From: Sphingomonas koreensis
GTDB lineage: Bacteria; Pseudomonadota; Alphaproteobacteria; Sphingomonadales; Sphingomonadaceae
Reading direction: 5' to 3'
NCBI RefSeq assembly: GCF_002797435.1
Contig: NZ_PGEN01000001.1
Span: 1,244,501 to 1,308,500 of the forward strand
DNA length: 64,000 nucleotides
Positions 40,249-53,644 of this stretch are shown here, piece after piece. Numbering within the stretch: position 1 is the stretch's first letter; each line of letters starts with the position of its first letter. Under the pieces are notes generated by a model, which searched no databases, was not told where the DNA came from, and saw only the letters and a program-made list of their open reading frames with translations. The translations under genes were made by a program, and so were the position numbers.

Positions 40249-41709
40249 ATGCGCCACTTGCTACCTCTGCTTGTCACTATCGCCTTGCTAGCTGGATGCA
40301 CGGCAGGGCCCGATTATGCAGGCCCCCCGGAAGTTGTGTCAGCAGACACGGGCACTCGCTTTGTGCGCGCTGGCAGTGATGTGAGCGCATCTGATCCGGT
40401 TGTCGCTCAATGGTGGCTGCTGCTTGGCGATCCCGAGTTGACGCGGCTGGTGGAGGCTGCGCTGTCCGGCAACCCCTCGCTCGCCGCAGCGCAGGCGCGC
40501 ATTGCCCAGGCACGGGCATCCATCAGGCAAGACCGTGCGGGTCGAATGCCATCGCTTGGGGCACAGGCCACCACCGTGCAGGGCCGGCTTCCTGGTCTCG
40601 ACCTTCAAGGCGGGGCGCCCCCCCCGTCAGAGCAAACCAATTCCGACGCAGAAACCGATGACTCGCTCAGCTTTTACAATGTGGGCCTTAACGCGAACTG
40701 GGAGCTGGAGTTCGCCGGTGGCTCGCGCAGGCGCATTGAGGCCAGCAATGCCCAAGCTGCTGCAACGGTGGCCAACGCAGAGGACGCAAAGGTCCAGTTG
40801 ACTGCCCAAGTGGCCAGCACCTACGTCAATTTGCGGGAGGCCCAATTCCGCGCAGAGCAATTTGAGGCGCAGATTTCGTTGCAGGAAGAGATCCTGGCGC
40901 TGACATACCAACGCTATCAGCGCGGTGCATTGCCGCTTTTCCCGGTAAGCACCGCGAATGCCGAACTGGAGATGCTCAAGTCACAACTTGCCGAAGCTGA
41001 AGCGGATATCGCAGTCCTGTCTGATGCGCTCGCTATACTGACCGGACAGGTGCCGGGATCAGTTGATGCAGCGCTCACGACTGCGCGCTCCATTCCCATG
41101 CCGCCAGAGCAGGTCGCGATCGGCGATCCGGCAAGCCTGGTGGCGCGTCGGCCTGACATAAGGGCGGCCGAACGGTCTCTTGCCGCGTCGACGGCGCGGA
41201 TCGGGGTGGCCGAGGCGGCGCGGTTCCCGAAATTGTCCTTCACAGGGATCCTGGGCCTCGGCGGATCCTCGTTGGACGACGTTGTCGATGTCGGCGAATT
41301 CTCCGCACTCGCGATCCCGCGCCTCCAGTGGAATTTTCTGGATTTCGGCAGGGTAGACGCTGCGATCGACCAAGCCGGGGCCGCGCGCAACGAAGCAGTC
41401 GCCAATTACCAGCAGACGGTGCTTCTGGCACTGCAAGACGCCGAACGTGCCTTGGCTCGCTTCGGCCAGCAGCGTGTTGCGCTCGCTGCCAGTATGCAAA
41501 TCAAGAAGCAGGCTGACGACGCGGCGGACCTGAACCGCCAACGTTTTGCCGCAGGAGCGATCTCGAAGGCTGACCTCAACCGGGCCCTGCGAGAACAGCA
41601 GCAGGCCTCAGGAGACCTCGTCCGGGCAAGAGGCGCCCTTACCCTGTCGTGGATTGCGCTGCAGAAGTCGCTGGGCCTTGGGTGGCAAGAGCCTGTTCGA
41701 GATCAATAG
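40249..41709 (+). CDS. NodT-type outer-membrane efflux lipoprotein
   Basis: The 486-residue outer-membrane factor has a lipobox (LLAGC) after a short signal and the RND/NodT-type opening PDYAGPP and WWLLLGDPELTRLVEAAL. Two outer-efflux repeats follow (LVARRPDIRAAERSLAA is diagnostic). It completes the tripartite pump. ATG 40249 begins the lipoprotein signal; an 11-codon extension upstream is less likely. Its 3' end overlaps the opposing thioesterase gene by 71 bases. Confidence 0.9.
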   Translation: MRHLLPLLVTIALLAGCTAGPDYAGPPEVVSADTGTRFVRAGSDVSASDPVVAQWWLLLGDPELTRLVEAALSGNPSLAAAQARIAQARASIRQDRAGRMPSLGAQATTVQGRLPGLDLQGGAPPPSEQTNSDAETDDSLSFYNVGLNANWELEFAGGSRRRIEASNAQAAATVANAEDAKVQLTAQVASTYVNLREAQFRAEQFEAQISLQEEILALTYQRYQRGALPLFPVSTANAELEMLKSQLAEAEADIAVLSDALAILTGQVPGSVDAALTTARSIPMPPEQVAIGDPASLVARRPDIRAAERSLAASTARIGVAEAARFPKLSFTGILGLGGSSLDDVVDVGEFSALAIPRLQWNFLDFGRVDAAIDQAGAARNEAVANYQQTVLLALQDAERALARFGQQRVALAASMQIKKQADDAADLNRQRFAAGAISKADLNRALREQQQASGDLVRARGALTLSWIALQKSLGLGWQEPVRDQ

Positions 41710-42133
41710 TCCCGCCGCGCTGATCAATTGATCCGGTTGACGAGAAGTAGGCGCCCCTGCCGCTGGCGACCAACTTGTCGTCGGGCTCGAGAACCCGGGT
41801 TTCGGCCACCGAAATCTGTCGCCCGATCTTCACGATCTGTCCGTGAGCAGTGAGAGGTCCTGAGGTTGCAGGACGGTGGTAATCGACATGCAGATCGGCC
41901 TTCGCTCTCGCCGCGACGCCCCCGGCAAGCAGAGTATAAAGCCCGGTGAGGTCGACCAGTGAAGCCAGGATCCCTCCATGCGCCGACCCAATCATAGGGT
42001 TCGACACGATCTCTTCGCGCCATGGCATGGTGATCGCGATTGACTGGTCGGAGCATGTCGCAATCTCCAGCCCAAGCCATCGGTGAAACGGCGCGATATG
42101 CAGCATTTCCTGCAAGCGCTCTCGATCGATCAT
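41639..42133 (-). CDS. PaaI-type hotdog thioesterase
   Basis: The 164-residue hotdog-fold acyl-CoA thioesterase has GSAHGGILASLVDLTGLYTL (PaaI-type HGG motif and acidic residue on the central helix) and DLHVDYHRPATSGPL. It would hydrolyse an aromatic or medium-chain acyl-CoA. ATG 42133 overlaps the hydrolase stop (ATGA), so it is the second gene of a two-gene unit. The extreme 3' end runs antisense into the OMF gene; the last 20-25 residues may be non-conserved. Confidence 0.82.
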   Translation of the reverse strand: MIDRERLQEMLHIAPFHRWLGLEIATCSDQSIAITMPWREEIVSNPMIGSAHGGILASLVDLTGLYTLLAGGVAARAKADLHVDYHRPATSGPLTAHGQIVKIGRQISVAETRVLEPDDKLVASGRGAYFSSTGSIDQRGGTIDLEQALATQGPATSAAQSTTG

Positions 42134-43035
42134 AGCTCCCTCGTCCCCTGTGGCTGAGCCGTATCGGATGAGTGATGGCGCCCTAGGAAATCGACGATAG
42201 CGGCGGAGAAGGCATCGTTCGCATCGCCCACGACCATGTGCGTGGCATCGGCAATATCGGTGTATTCTGCATGGGGGGCGAGTTGTCGCAGATGCAAAAC
42301 GGCCTCTTCGGAAACAAGATCGCTAGAGCCGCCTCGGATGAGGTGAAGCGGAAGCGTGAGATTCGCCGCAGCTTGGCTCAGCATTGCCGATTGACGTTCT
42401 TGGCTGTCTGGGTCGCCTTGTCTGGCTGACATTATATTACGGATAAACACCGGGTCCCAGTGCCAATAGAAGCGCCCATCCGACTTCTGCCGCAGATAGT
42501 TTTTCAGACCATCGCTCGCGCCCCGCTTGGGACGATGCGGCATGTAGCGAGCGATCACGTCGGCCGCCTCCTCTGGTGAGGCGAAGCCGCTATCGACATG
42601 CTCTTCCATGAAACCAACCACGCGCATCACACCGCTGGGCTCCATGCGCGGGGCAATGTCGACCAATGTGAGTGAAGCAAAGCTACCTGGAGCAAGCTCC
42701 CCAGCGGCAATCAGTCCAGCGAGCCCGCCCAGTGAAGCGCCGACCAGCGCTGGCTTCTGGTCCAGGCGCGACGCTGCAGCGACCAGATCCGCCGCGAAGT
42801 CGCGCATTTCATAAGCTCCGCATGGCGACCAATCGCTGTCTCCGTGACCGCGCATGTCGAAGGCGATTGCGCGAAAGCCGGCTTGAGCCAGCTCGCTGAC
42901 CACCCTTCTCCACGCGCGCCGTGTCTGCCCGCCGCCGTGCGCAAGAAGGACGGGTTTAGCGTAGGCATCCCCCTCAGCCTCGGCTGTAAGAGAAATCGCG
43001 CCTGCGCCCTCAATCGTAAAGGTTTCTCTCGCCAT
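42130..43035 (-). CDS. Alpha/beta hydrolase
   Basis: This 301-residue alpha/beta hydrolase has oxyanion motif LLAHGGGQ, the strand FDMRGHGDSDW, nucleophile Ser101 in VGASLGG, and catalytic His in ADATHMVVGD. It likely cleaves an ester or C-C bond. The start at 43035 (MARETF) fits the fold; a 44-codon upstream extension is not supported. Its partner is the overlapping thioesterase gene. Confidence 0.88.
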   Translation of the reverse strand: MARETFTIEGAGAISLTAEAEGDAYAKPVLLAHGGGQTRRAWRRVVSELAQAGFRAIAFDMRGHGDSDWSPCGAYEMRDFAADLVAAASRLDQKPALVGASLGGLAGLIAAGELAPGSFASLTLVDIAPRMEPSGVMRVVGFMEEHVDSGFASPEEAADVIARYMPHRPKRGASDGLKNYLRQKSDGRFYWHWDPVFIRNIMSARQGDPDSQERQSAMLSQAAANLTLPLHLIRGGSSDLVSEEAVLHLRQLAPHAEYTDIADATHMVVGDANDAFSAAIVDFLGRHHSSDTAQPQGTREL

Positions 43036-43867
43036 CTCTGGATGGTAGGAAAGGCGCGCTAAATAGTAAACCGATTTAGTTTGTGGCTCTCGGCTCCGTG
43101 TTGGCTGTCCTGCAGGGCGTTTCAACGACGGCAAAAGTCTATGCCAAGAGGGGTTTCTCCAGACCATGCTCTAATGCACCGGCTTGCGATTCGGTCAGCA
43201 GTCGCTGTCCGCTTAATCCGCTCAAAGATATAAAAGCTGCCTTTCCGCTTCCGGCCCACTTCCAGCCGGTCAGCTTTGCGCCCTTATTGTGTTGAAAAAG
43301 TCTGCCGCGCGTTTTGGTCAGCAATAATCGAATCTTGACGGGCCGTTCGACGCAGCAATGATTCAAGCGGCGAGACTGACCTGAATCATTATTGCCAAAA
43401 ACTGGCCGCTGGGTCGTCAGCTTTGACTTTTTCAACACAATACGCCCTAATATCGGTCATTCCGAACCCTTCGGATTTAAACCGAAAGCCGCCATTCGTT
43501 CGCGCATCAAAACGAGGCGGCGCGGTTCATAGCTTGCTTGCCGACTGTCTGCGCGTTCCATCGATTAGCTCAATCAGCCACACTTTCTGGCGGGCCAACA
43601 TGGCATCGTTGCGCGCCGCAATCAGCCGTTCGTGTTTCTGGCCCACAGACGGCCTTATTCACGCGAAAAAACCTGTAGGAATGCCGCACTATAATAAGCA
43701 TAGGGCAGTATGCGCACACCTGTCACGAATTTTCGTGCAATTAAATGGCCCTTATCCTTTTCAGGCCTAAGCTCTTACTGCAAGATTTATTGAATTTTTC
43801 GTTGACAGGTAAGCCGGCTAGTTTTTCAATCGATGGAGCCAGCTTTCTACATAGCACACCAAGGCAA
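43036..43867. other. Non-coding stretch with a MITE-like element
   Basis: About 830 bases without a supported gene. Composition is less GC-rich than neighbours. Apart from the inverted-repeat element at 43286-43441, short open frames on both strands lack ribosome sites and family resemblance. Confidence 0.5.
43286..43441. mobile_element. MITE-like element with 17-bp terminal inverted repeats
   Basis: ATTGTGTTGAAAAAGTC at 43286-43302 is perfectly complementary to 43425-43441. Inside, a subterminal pair around GCAATAAT and ATTATTGC repeats the symmetry. Flanks on both sides share CGCCCT, a possible target duplication. At 156 bp with no coding capacity it is best explained as a non-autonomous transposable element or a collapsed IS. 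Confidence 0.65.
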
Positions 43868-45613
43868 CTAACTGCGCGGCGCTTCGAGGACAGCTTGGCC
43901 TTGGCTTGCGAACAGGTAAACCACATGCCCGCCAAGCGATGCCAGGGCCCCTTCGATATCAATCGGCAGGCCCCGCTCGCTGTTCGCGGCGAGCGCGCTC
44001 AGGATGGCATGCGCAGCCGCGGTTCCCAGCTCCTCTGCAGCGGTCAGCCCCTGTACGAAGGGGTTGCGCCCCAGCAGAAATGGCAACGACAGGCAATGCA
44101 CGCGTTCCAGCGGGTTGCCGGGTTGCCCGAGCTTGAAGCCCTTCCCGGTGACGATTTCATCGAGGCTTGCCGACCGCGCGATGGCCAGGGCGCGGATCTG
44201 CATGCGCAGCGTTGGAAAGGGAAATTCCTCCTGCCCCAGAACGGCCTGCCCGCGTGCGTCGACGATGGAATCGAAGTGGTGCGTCACTCCGCGCGCAGCG
44301 ATGTGCCAGCCGGCGCCTTTGTCGTCCCGCTCCATCGTATAGTCGGAACCGAGCGCATGGATTGCAAGGATACCGGCATCGTGCAACGCGATCAGCCGTT
44401 CGATCGAGAGCGGCGGAACAGCCGCATAATTGTCCACGAACACGCGCTTCAGCGAGCGGTTGAAGCGGGCGCGGTCGCCGTCCGACAAGTCCTTCACAAT
44501 GGCGCCGAACGGCTCGTGCATGCGCAGCAGCGCATAACGCCAAGGCACGGTGCGGTGATGCCGCGCGTTGTAGTGCACTTCCAGCAGATTGCCGCGCGCC
44601 CATTCCAACGGATCGAAGTCGCTGCGGCGCTGCGCATAGCACTTGGAAAAGCCCTCCGGCGTCGTGCATCCCGGCCCGAGCGATCGTAGGAACGCCGGGT
44701 CGAGCCGCTCGAGCTGGTCGAGGAAGAGGCCGAATGCCCGGTCCAGATCGCCATCCTTGCCCATGACGATTGCAGCCAGCCGGTCGTCGGTAAACAGATC
44801 CAGCGGCTGATAGGGGATCGGGCAGAAGAAATCGGCTTCGGGCAGCAGCCCGCCGCGCGACATCATGGTGATGAGCGGACCCTGCGCCCGGTCGCATTGG
44901 TCGGTCGGCGCAAAGGTCAGGCGCCCGTCCACGGACTTGAAACGGCCGATCCGCATTGCATGATCGATCGCCACGTCGATTCCGCTCAGAGAGGTGCCAA
45001 GGATACCGAGCCGAATCGCGTCCGCCGAAAGATTTGGCTCGACGCTGCGCCCCAGGGCCGCCGGGTCGGCCCCGTGTGTCTTGGGCACCGAGTGCCCGGT
45101 GGCCAGAATCGCATGATCGAACGCGAGCGCGGCCTGCTGAGTGACAGCATCGCTCGTCACCCAGACCCCGCCCTCATGCGCGACAATATCGCTGACGCGG
45201 GTGCGCGTGTGCAGCGTGATGCGGTGGCCGCGCGCCGCGCCTTCATTCACCAGCGCGCCAAACTGGTCGGCGTAATAATCGCCCAGAACCACGCGCGGAA
45301 AAAAGTGTCGTTCGTGCAGGTCGGCATCCCCGATGCCCCAGCCATGGCGGGTTTCGGGCGGGATCCGCTGCAACCAGTCGAGCAGGGTCTCGCACACCGG
45401 CGGCAGTTCGATGCTGGCGATGTTGGACAGCATGGCCGGTGAGTTCTGCTGGCGATCGTAGGGCGTACCCACACCGGGCCGCGCCCCGGATTCAAAGATC
45501 AATATCGCCAGCGGTGCCTCTGACGTGATCAACCGCTTCAGGGCATAGACCGCGCTCGGCCCGGCCCCGATGATCGCCACGCGCGGCCGCGTTGGCTTGT
45601 TCGTATTCCTCAA
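43868..45613 (-). CDS. FAD/NAD(P)-binding oxidoreductase-like protein
   Basis: This 581-residue protein starts with a Rossmann dinucleotide motif (VAIIGAGPSAVYALKRL). It then has features of the FAD-NAD(P)-binding (NAD_binding_9) group: GVGTPYD, ILATGHSVP and RLGILGTSLSGIDVAIDHAM (second nucleotide-binding site). Substrate unknown. The start is TTG 45613, overlapping the BLUF gene's stop (TTGA); no ATG lies before the Rossmann motif, so TTG is accepted. It is the third gene after katE and the BLUF gene. Confidence 0.82.
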   Translation of the reverse strand: MRNTNKPTRPRVAIIGAGPSAVYALKRLITSEAPLAILIFESGARPGVGTPYDRQQNSPAMLSNIASIELPPVCETLLDWLQRIPPETRHGWGIGDADLHERHFFPRVVLGDYYADQFGALVNEGAARGHRITLHTRTRVSDIVAHEGGVWVTSDAVTQQAALAFDHAILATGHSVPKTHGADPAALGRSVEPNLSADAIRLGILGTSLSGIDVAIDHAMRIGRFKSVDGRLTFAPTDQCDRAQGPLITMMSRGGLLPEADFFCPIPYQPLDLFTDDRLAAIVMGKDGDLDRAFGLFLDQLERLDPAFLRSLGPGCTTPEGFSKCYAQRRSDFDPLEWARGNLLEVHYNARHHRTVPWRYALLRMHEPFGAIVKDLSDGDRARFNRSLKRVFVDNYAAVPPLSIERLIALHDAGILAIHALGSDYTMERDDKGAGWHIAARGVTHHFDSIVDARGQAVLGQEEFPFPTLRMQIRALAIARSASLDEIVTGKGFKLGQPGNPLERVHCLSLPFLLGRNPFVQGLTAAEELGTAAAHAILSALAANSERGLPIDIEGALASLGGHVVYLFASQGQAVLEAPRS

Positions 45614-46071
45614 TCGAACACGCTGAAGGCGAGCAGCTTTTCGCGCACATCGCGATCCGCCCCGGCCGGGATCAGCGCCTCGATCGCGGCGCGGCGGTCC
45701 AGCGGGCTGGCGTCGAGATCGAGCCCGAGCATGGCGGTGTCGGGGAATGTCCGCTCCGTCGCAGGTTGATCAAGCACGACATCGAGCGCGCGGTGACGCG
45801 GATCGCGGTTGACCGTGGCAAACATCTGGCCAACCGCCTCCGGGCTGCCTTCGAGCACCTGCATGTAGCTATTGCCGTTGCCCAGCAGCAGGCCGGTGAG
45901 GCCCTTGCGCCGATTGCCCGCCTGCACTTCGTGAGCGAGCGCAAGCGCGGTGTCGGCCTGCGCGTTTTCCTGCGCGCCGGCGGTGCTGAGATAGATCAGC
46001 ACGCGCAGCGGTGCCTCGGACAGCGTGCAGACATCGGCGGTGCCGGCCATGACGGGATCGTTGTCCTCCAT
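45610..46071 (-). CDS. BLUF-domain blue-light photoreceptor
   Basis: The 153-residue, single-domain BLUF protein binds FAD and senses blue light. The flavin-switch residues are present: Tyr27 (VLIYLST), Asn53 (GNRRKGLTG) and Gln71 (YMQVLEG). VLEGSPEAV and NRDPRH are also typical. It has no attached output domain beyond a short C-terminal tail, so it must act on a partner protein. It lies 20 bases after katE and overlaps the FAD-protein gene. An alternative ATG at 46050 is possible. Confidence 0.88.
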   Translation of the reverse strand: MEDNDPVMAGTADVCTLSEAPLRVLIYLSTAGAQENAQADTALALAHEVQAGNRRKGLTGLLLGNGNSYMQVLEGSPEAVGQMFATVNRDPRHRALDVVLDQPATERTFPDTAMLGLDLDASPLDRRAAIEALIPAGADRDVREKLLAFSVFD

Positions 46072-46091
46072 GATCCGGCACCGCGCGTGGG

Positions 46092-48356
46092 TCAGGCCAG
46101 GTCGCGGACTTTGGGTTCGCGATCCCAGTGGCGCTTGGTGCCGACCTTGAGGAAGTCCTCCGGCTTGGGCACGCCCGCGTCAGGCTCGATATTCGCCTTG
46201 GGCAGGATATGCTCGCGCGTGCCGCCACAGGCGCCGATGGTCTTGCAGTGATACCAGGCGTCGGCAAACCAGGCGACCGCGCCCACATCCTTGGCCAGTT
46301 CCTGCGCCTGGTCGGGCATCAGGATGGCGACCACCGCATCGAACACCACCGAAGGCGTGCCCGCGAGCTGGCCATCGGCCTTGAGTGTGCCGCCCTTGAC
46401 CTTGATCTCGCCCACCTTGGGCGCGACCAGCTTAACCGTACCGCCGTCCTTTTCGACGCCCGCCTTGATCTCGTCGATCATCGCCTTGTCCGAACCCTCG
46501 GCGTAGAGAATGCCCACGCAGCGGCCCTCGAACACGGGCTTTTCCTGCTTCTGGATCGACAGTGCATCGGACAGCGCCATATCGATCGGTTCCTTCGCGG
46601 CCTTGGCCTTTTCCGGGAGGTCCATCGCCAGACCGGCGGCCACGCGCTTGGCCAGATCCTCGTCGATATTGCGAAGACGGCTCATCACCCGGTTGCGGAC
46701 ATGCTCCAGCGTCACCTTCGACAGCTCGAACACGATAGCCGAGCAGATGTGCGCCTGTTCGTTATCGGTCTGCGAACGATAGAACAGCCGTGCCTGGCTG
46801 TAGTGGTCGGCGAAGGTTTCCGCACGGATGCGCAGCTTCTCGCCGCCATCGTTGCGTTCGTCATTGGCGGCAAAGCTGGTGAAGCCGGTTTCCGGGCATT
46901 CGCGCGGGCCGCCGTCCTCGCCCGCTTCGGCAAGGCTGTTGGGCTCGTAATTGGCGCGGCCCGTGGGCACCAGCGTCTGCATCATCCCGTCGCGCTGGAA
47001 ATTGTGGAACGGGCACTTGGGCGCGTTGATCGGGATCTGGTGGAAATTGGTCGTGCCCAGCCGCGATTTCTGCGTGTCGAGATAGCTGAACAGCCGCCCT
47101 TGCAGCAGCGGATCGTTCGAGAAATCGATCCCCGGCACCACATTGGTGGGCAGGAAGGCGACCTGCTCGGTCTCGGCAAAGAAATTGTCGACATTACGGT
47201 TCAGCGTCATGCGCCCGATGATGTCGACCGGGATTTCCTCTTCGGGAATCAGCTTGGTCGCATCGAGCACGTCATAGGGCTGCTTGGCGGCCCACGCCTC
47301 GTCGAACACCTGGATGCCCAGGTCCCATGCCGGATAGTGCCCGCCATCGATCGCTTCGTGGAGATCGCGGCGGTGGAAATCGGGGTCGGCCCCGGCCAGC
47401 TTCACTGCCTCATCCCAAGTGGTGGAGGCAAGGCCCAGCACCGGCTTCCAGTGGAACTTGACGAAGCTGCCCTTGCCCTCGGCATTGACGAGCCGGAAGG
47501 TGTGGACGCCGAACCCTTCCATGTTGCGCAGCGTGCGCGGGATCGCGCGGTCGGACATCGCCCACATGATCATGTGCATGGACTCGGGCATCAGGCTGAT
47601 GAAATCCCAGAACGTGTCATGCGCGCTGGCCGCTTGCGGATAGCCGCGATCGGCCTCCATCTTCACCGAATGGACGAGGTCGGGGAACTTGATCGCGTCC
47701 TGGATGAAGAACACCGGGATGTTGTTGCCGACCAGGTCCCAGTTGCCGTCTTCGGTGTAGAGCTTGACCGCAAAGCCGCGCACGTCGCGCGGGGTGTCGA
47801 CCGATCCAGCGCCGCCCGCGACGGTGGAGAAACGGGTGAACACGGGGCAGCTGTTGCCGGCCTTGGAGAATAGCTTGGCCTTGGTCAGTTCGGGGATCGC
47901 CTTGGTGACTTCGAACACGCCGTGCGCGCCGGAACCGCGGGCGTGGACGATACGCTCGGGGATACGTTCGTGATCGAAGTGAAAGATCTTCTCGCGCAGA
48001 ACGAAGTCTTCCAGCAGTGTCGGCCCGCGCGCGCCGGCTTTGAGGCTGTTCTGGTTGTCCGCAATGCGATGGCCGTGGTTGTCGGTGAGATGCGCCACCG
48101 TATCGCTATGATCGCCGCTATCGGGCACCTGCTGATGCACTTCGCCAGCATTGCCCAGCTCGGTGTCGAAATCGGTCTCGCCCAGACCCGGGTTGTGGTG
48201 GTGCAGCGAATTGTCGCCCGCCGGGCCGCGTGGCCGCTCCCCCTTGTCGATCGCGCGGCCACCGAAAGGACCGGTTTTGTCCACGTTGGGAACTGGCTTC
48301 ACGATGATCGGGTCGGGGTTGATGTCATGGGCGGTCGTCTGAACTTTTTTAGCCAT
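46092..48356 (-). CDS. katE: Large-subunit catalase HPII (KatE)
   Basis: This 754-residue clade II haem catalase breaks down hydrogen peroxide. Active-site His138 ([16 protein letters not shown]) and Asn211 ([14 protein letters not shown]) are present, as are RFSTVAGG and the proximal haem Tyr segment [16 protein letters not shown]-terminal flavodoxin/DJ-1-like domain (about 600-730) explains the size. GAGGATG precedes ATG 48356. It leads a three-gene unit with the BLUF and FAD proteins. Confidence 0.95.
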   Translation of the reverse strand: MAKKVQTTAHDINPDPIIVKPVPNVDKTGPFGGRAIDKGERPRGPAGDNSLHHHNPGLGETDFDTELGNAGEVHQQVPDSGDHSDTVAHLTDNHGHRIADNQNSLKAGARGPTLLEDFVLREKIFHFDHERIPERIVHARGSGAHGVFEVTKAIPELTKAKLFSKAGNSCPVFTRFSTVAGGAGSVDTPRDVRGFAVKLYTEDGNWDLVGNNIPVFFIQDAIKFPDLVHSVKMEADRGYPQAASAHDTFWDFISLMPESMHMIMWAMSDRAIPRTLRNMEGFGVHTFRLVNAEGKGSFVKFHWKPVLGLASTTWDEAVKLAGADPDFHRRDLHEAIDGGHYPAWDLGIQVFDEAWAAKQPYDVLDATKLIPEEEIPVDIIGRMTLNRNVDNFFAETEQVAFLPTNVVPGIDFSNDPLLQGRLFSYLDTQKSRLGTTNFHQIPINAPKCPFHNFQRDGMMQTLVPTGRANYEPNSLAEAGEDGGPRECPETGFTSFAANDERNDGGEKLRIRAETFADHYSQARLFYRSQTDNEQAHICSAIVFELSKVTLEHVRNRVMSRLRNIDEDLAKRVAAGLAMDLPEKAKAAKEPIDMALSDALSIQKQEKPVFEGRCVGILYAEGSDKAMIDEIKAGVEKDGGTVKLVAPKVGEIKVKGGTLKADGQLAGTPSVVFDAVVAILMPDQAQELAKDVGAVAWFADAWYHCKTIGACGGTREHILPKANIEPDAGVPKPEDFLKVGTKRHWDREPKVRDLA

Positions 48357-48749
48357 CGTTCATCCTCTAATTTTTGCCCCGGGTCGGGGCAACATCGATA
48401 AAGTGCCCGCAGGGGTCCCGATATCCAGCGATCGTCGATCAAGATACGCTAGCTGCAAAGATCTTAGCGGCCTTCGCACATGGAGCGACTCATCTTTTCG
48501 GCCATAACGGAAAAAAGGAGTGCGATGCCATACCGCCCGCCGATCAGAACGCTCCCGCTCCATGCGGTGACGCCAAACTTGCCATCGCGAGGGAATTGGA
48601 ATGTCGCATTGTAGAAGGCCTTCCCGGCTCCTTGCTATTCGGTTTCCTAGCGACCGATCTCGAGCCTTTGCTTTCGGCGGATAGGAAAAGGTGCCGCAGT
48701 CGGAATTATCTGTTAGTTAGCGCTGTCAATTGTCTGGCAGTTCGTGACG
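48357..48749. other. Region upstream of katE up to the IS3 element
   Basis: About 390 bases that should hold the katE promoter. An open frame on the plus strand (48374 onward) continues into the IS and is not credible. No clear promoter elements could be fixed. Confidence 0.45.
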
Positions 48750-48776
48750 TGACCCCCGGCTTTCCCCCAACTGGGA

Positions 48777-49631
48777 TTAGAGCCGCGCGGTTGTTTTGCG
48801 CTTGAGCGCGGTTGAAGCAATGGGCTGCGTAGCGGAGCCCGGAGGGCGTAGCGAATCAGTCCATTGCTTATCCAGTTCGGCGGCGAACGCCGCCGGTGTT
48901 GCGTATCCAAGGGATGAGTGTGGTCTCTCCCGATTGTAGTCCTCGACCCAGGCGGCGATCTCGACCCGGGCGTGGGCAAGGCTGAGGAACAGCGTCTCGT
49001 TGAGCAGTTCGTCGCGCATGCGGCCGTTGAAGCTCTCGACGTAGCCGTTCTGCACCGGCTTGCCCGGCGCGATGTAGTGCCGCTCAACGCCGATCTCCCC
49101 GCACCATGCCAGCACCGCATTGCTCGTGAGTTCGGTCCCGTTGTCGCTGACGATCATCCCCGGTTTGCCGCGCTGTGCGATCAGCTCCGTCAACTCGCGC
49201 ACGACACGGCCGCCTGAGATCGATGTGTCGGGCACCGCCGCAAGGCACTCCCGGGTCACGTCATCGACCACGTTCAGCACGCGGAACCGTCGTCCTGACG
49301 CCATTTGGTCGTGCACGAAGTCGAGGCTCCAGCGCTGGTTCGGTAGGGCCAGCACCGGAGCAGGCGCCCGTGTTCCAACAGCACGCTTGCGGCTCCGGCG
49401 TCGCCTGACCGCCAATCCCTCCTCACGGTAAAGACGCTGGGTTTTCTTGCGGTTGATCATCACCCCCTCCCGGCGCAGCAGGATATGCAGGCGACGATAG
49501 CCGAACCGGCGTCGCTGGTTCGCCAGCTCGCGCAGCTTCTCGCGAAGCTCGGCATCGTCAGCCCGCTGGGAGCGATATCGCACGCTCTTACGGTCGGCTC
49601 CGATCACATGACACGCCCGCCGCTCGCTCAT
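48777..49631 (-). CDS. IS3-family transposase OrfB
   Basis: This 284-residue DDE integrase core has LDFVHDQM (Asp), IVSDNGTE (Asp) and [10 protein letters not shown] (Glu), with HTH_21 region [12 protein letters not shown]. It is normally made as an OrfAB fusion by -1 frameshifting at AAAAAAG near 49689-49695; the frame continues upstream through [16 protein letters not shown] to that site. Confidence 0.93.
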   Translation of the reverse strand: MSERRACHVIGADRKSVRYRSQRADDAELREKLRELANQRRRFGYRRLHILLRREGVMINRKKTQRLYREEGLAVRRRRSRKRAVGTRAPAPVLALPNQRWSLDFVHDQMASGRRFRVLNVVDDVTRECLAAVPDTSISGGRVVRELTELIAQRGKPGMIVSDNGTELTSNAVLAWCGEIGVERHYIAPGKPVQNGYVESFNGRMRDELLNETLFLSLAHARVEIAAWVEDYNRERPHSSLGYATPAAFAAELDKQWTDSLRPPGSATQPIASTALKRKTTARL

Positions 49632-49681
49632 CCCGTGACAATCCTGGAGATGAGCAACAGCTTCCCGCTTCGCGGCGGGCG

Positions 49682-49948
49682 TCAGAACTTTTTTGTCAGA
49701 AGATCCTTCAGCGCAGCGTTGTTCAGCATCGCATCGGCCAACAAGCGCTTGAGCCTGCCGTTCTCATCCTCGAGCGAGCGCAGCCGCTTTGCCTCGGACA
49801 CCTCCAGTCCGCCGTACTTCGCCTTCCAGTTGTAGATCGTCGCTTCCGACACACCGTGTCGGCGGGCCAGGTCCGCGGTCTTCGCCCCCGCCTCCGCTTC
49901 CTTCAGCACGCCAATGATCTGCTCTTCAGAAAACCTCGTTCGCTTCAT
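49682..49948 (-). CDS. IS3-family OrfA
   Basis: The 88-residue DNA-binding protein has the IS407-type start [21 protein letters not shown] and a helix-turn-helix ([20 protein letters not shown]), then a leucine-zipper-like end ([15 protein letters not shown]). It ends LTKKF just after the slippery A6G run. Confidence 0.93.
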   Translation of the reverse strand: MKRTRFSEEQIIGVLKEAEAGAKTADLARRHGVSEATIYNWKAKYGGLEVSEAKRLRSLEDENGRLKRLLADAMLNNAALKDLLTKKF

Positions 49949-50161
49949 CTCGTCCGTCCTTCTCTCAGGGGCGGACTCTAATCCAGCGTGGAGGAAAATC
50001 GGGGGTCACGTCACTATTCCAAGGGCGGCACACAGCGATCTGATCACGGCTCGGCATCCAGAGGCTCGATACAATCGCGACGCTCATCAAAAAGGTGCAA
50101 ACTGACGCTACATGCCATTAGAGACTGAGGAAGAGGTTGCTTCGAATTATCGTCCGCCGTT

Positions 50162-53643
<3,482 letters not shown>

Positions 53644-53644
<1 letters not shown>

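Larger units (their letters stand above)
48750..50008. mobile_element. IS3-family (IS407-type) insertion sequence
   Basis: The 1259-bp element has imperfect terminal inverted repeats beginning TGACCCCC at 48750 and at 50008 on the other strand; both continue to a shared GGATTAGAG. The two ORFs and slippery site are intact. The flanking tetranucleotides (GACG and CGTC) are not a direct repeat, so the expected target duplication is missing. Confidence 0.9.

Noticed and set aside
43423..43770. Frame of 115 codons right of the MITE-like element
   Set aside because: It starts inside the element's inverted repeat, has no ribosome site and no family resemblance.
48374..48805. Frame of 143 codons upstream of katE
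   Set aside because: It runs into the IS3 element and ends there; no ribosome site or motif was found.
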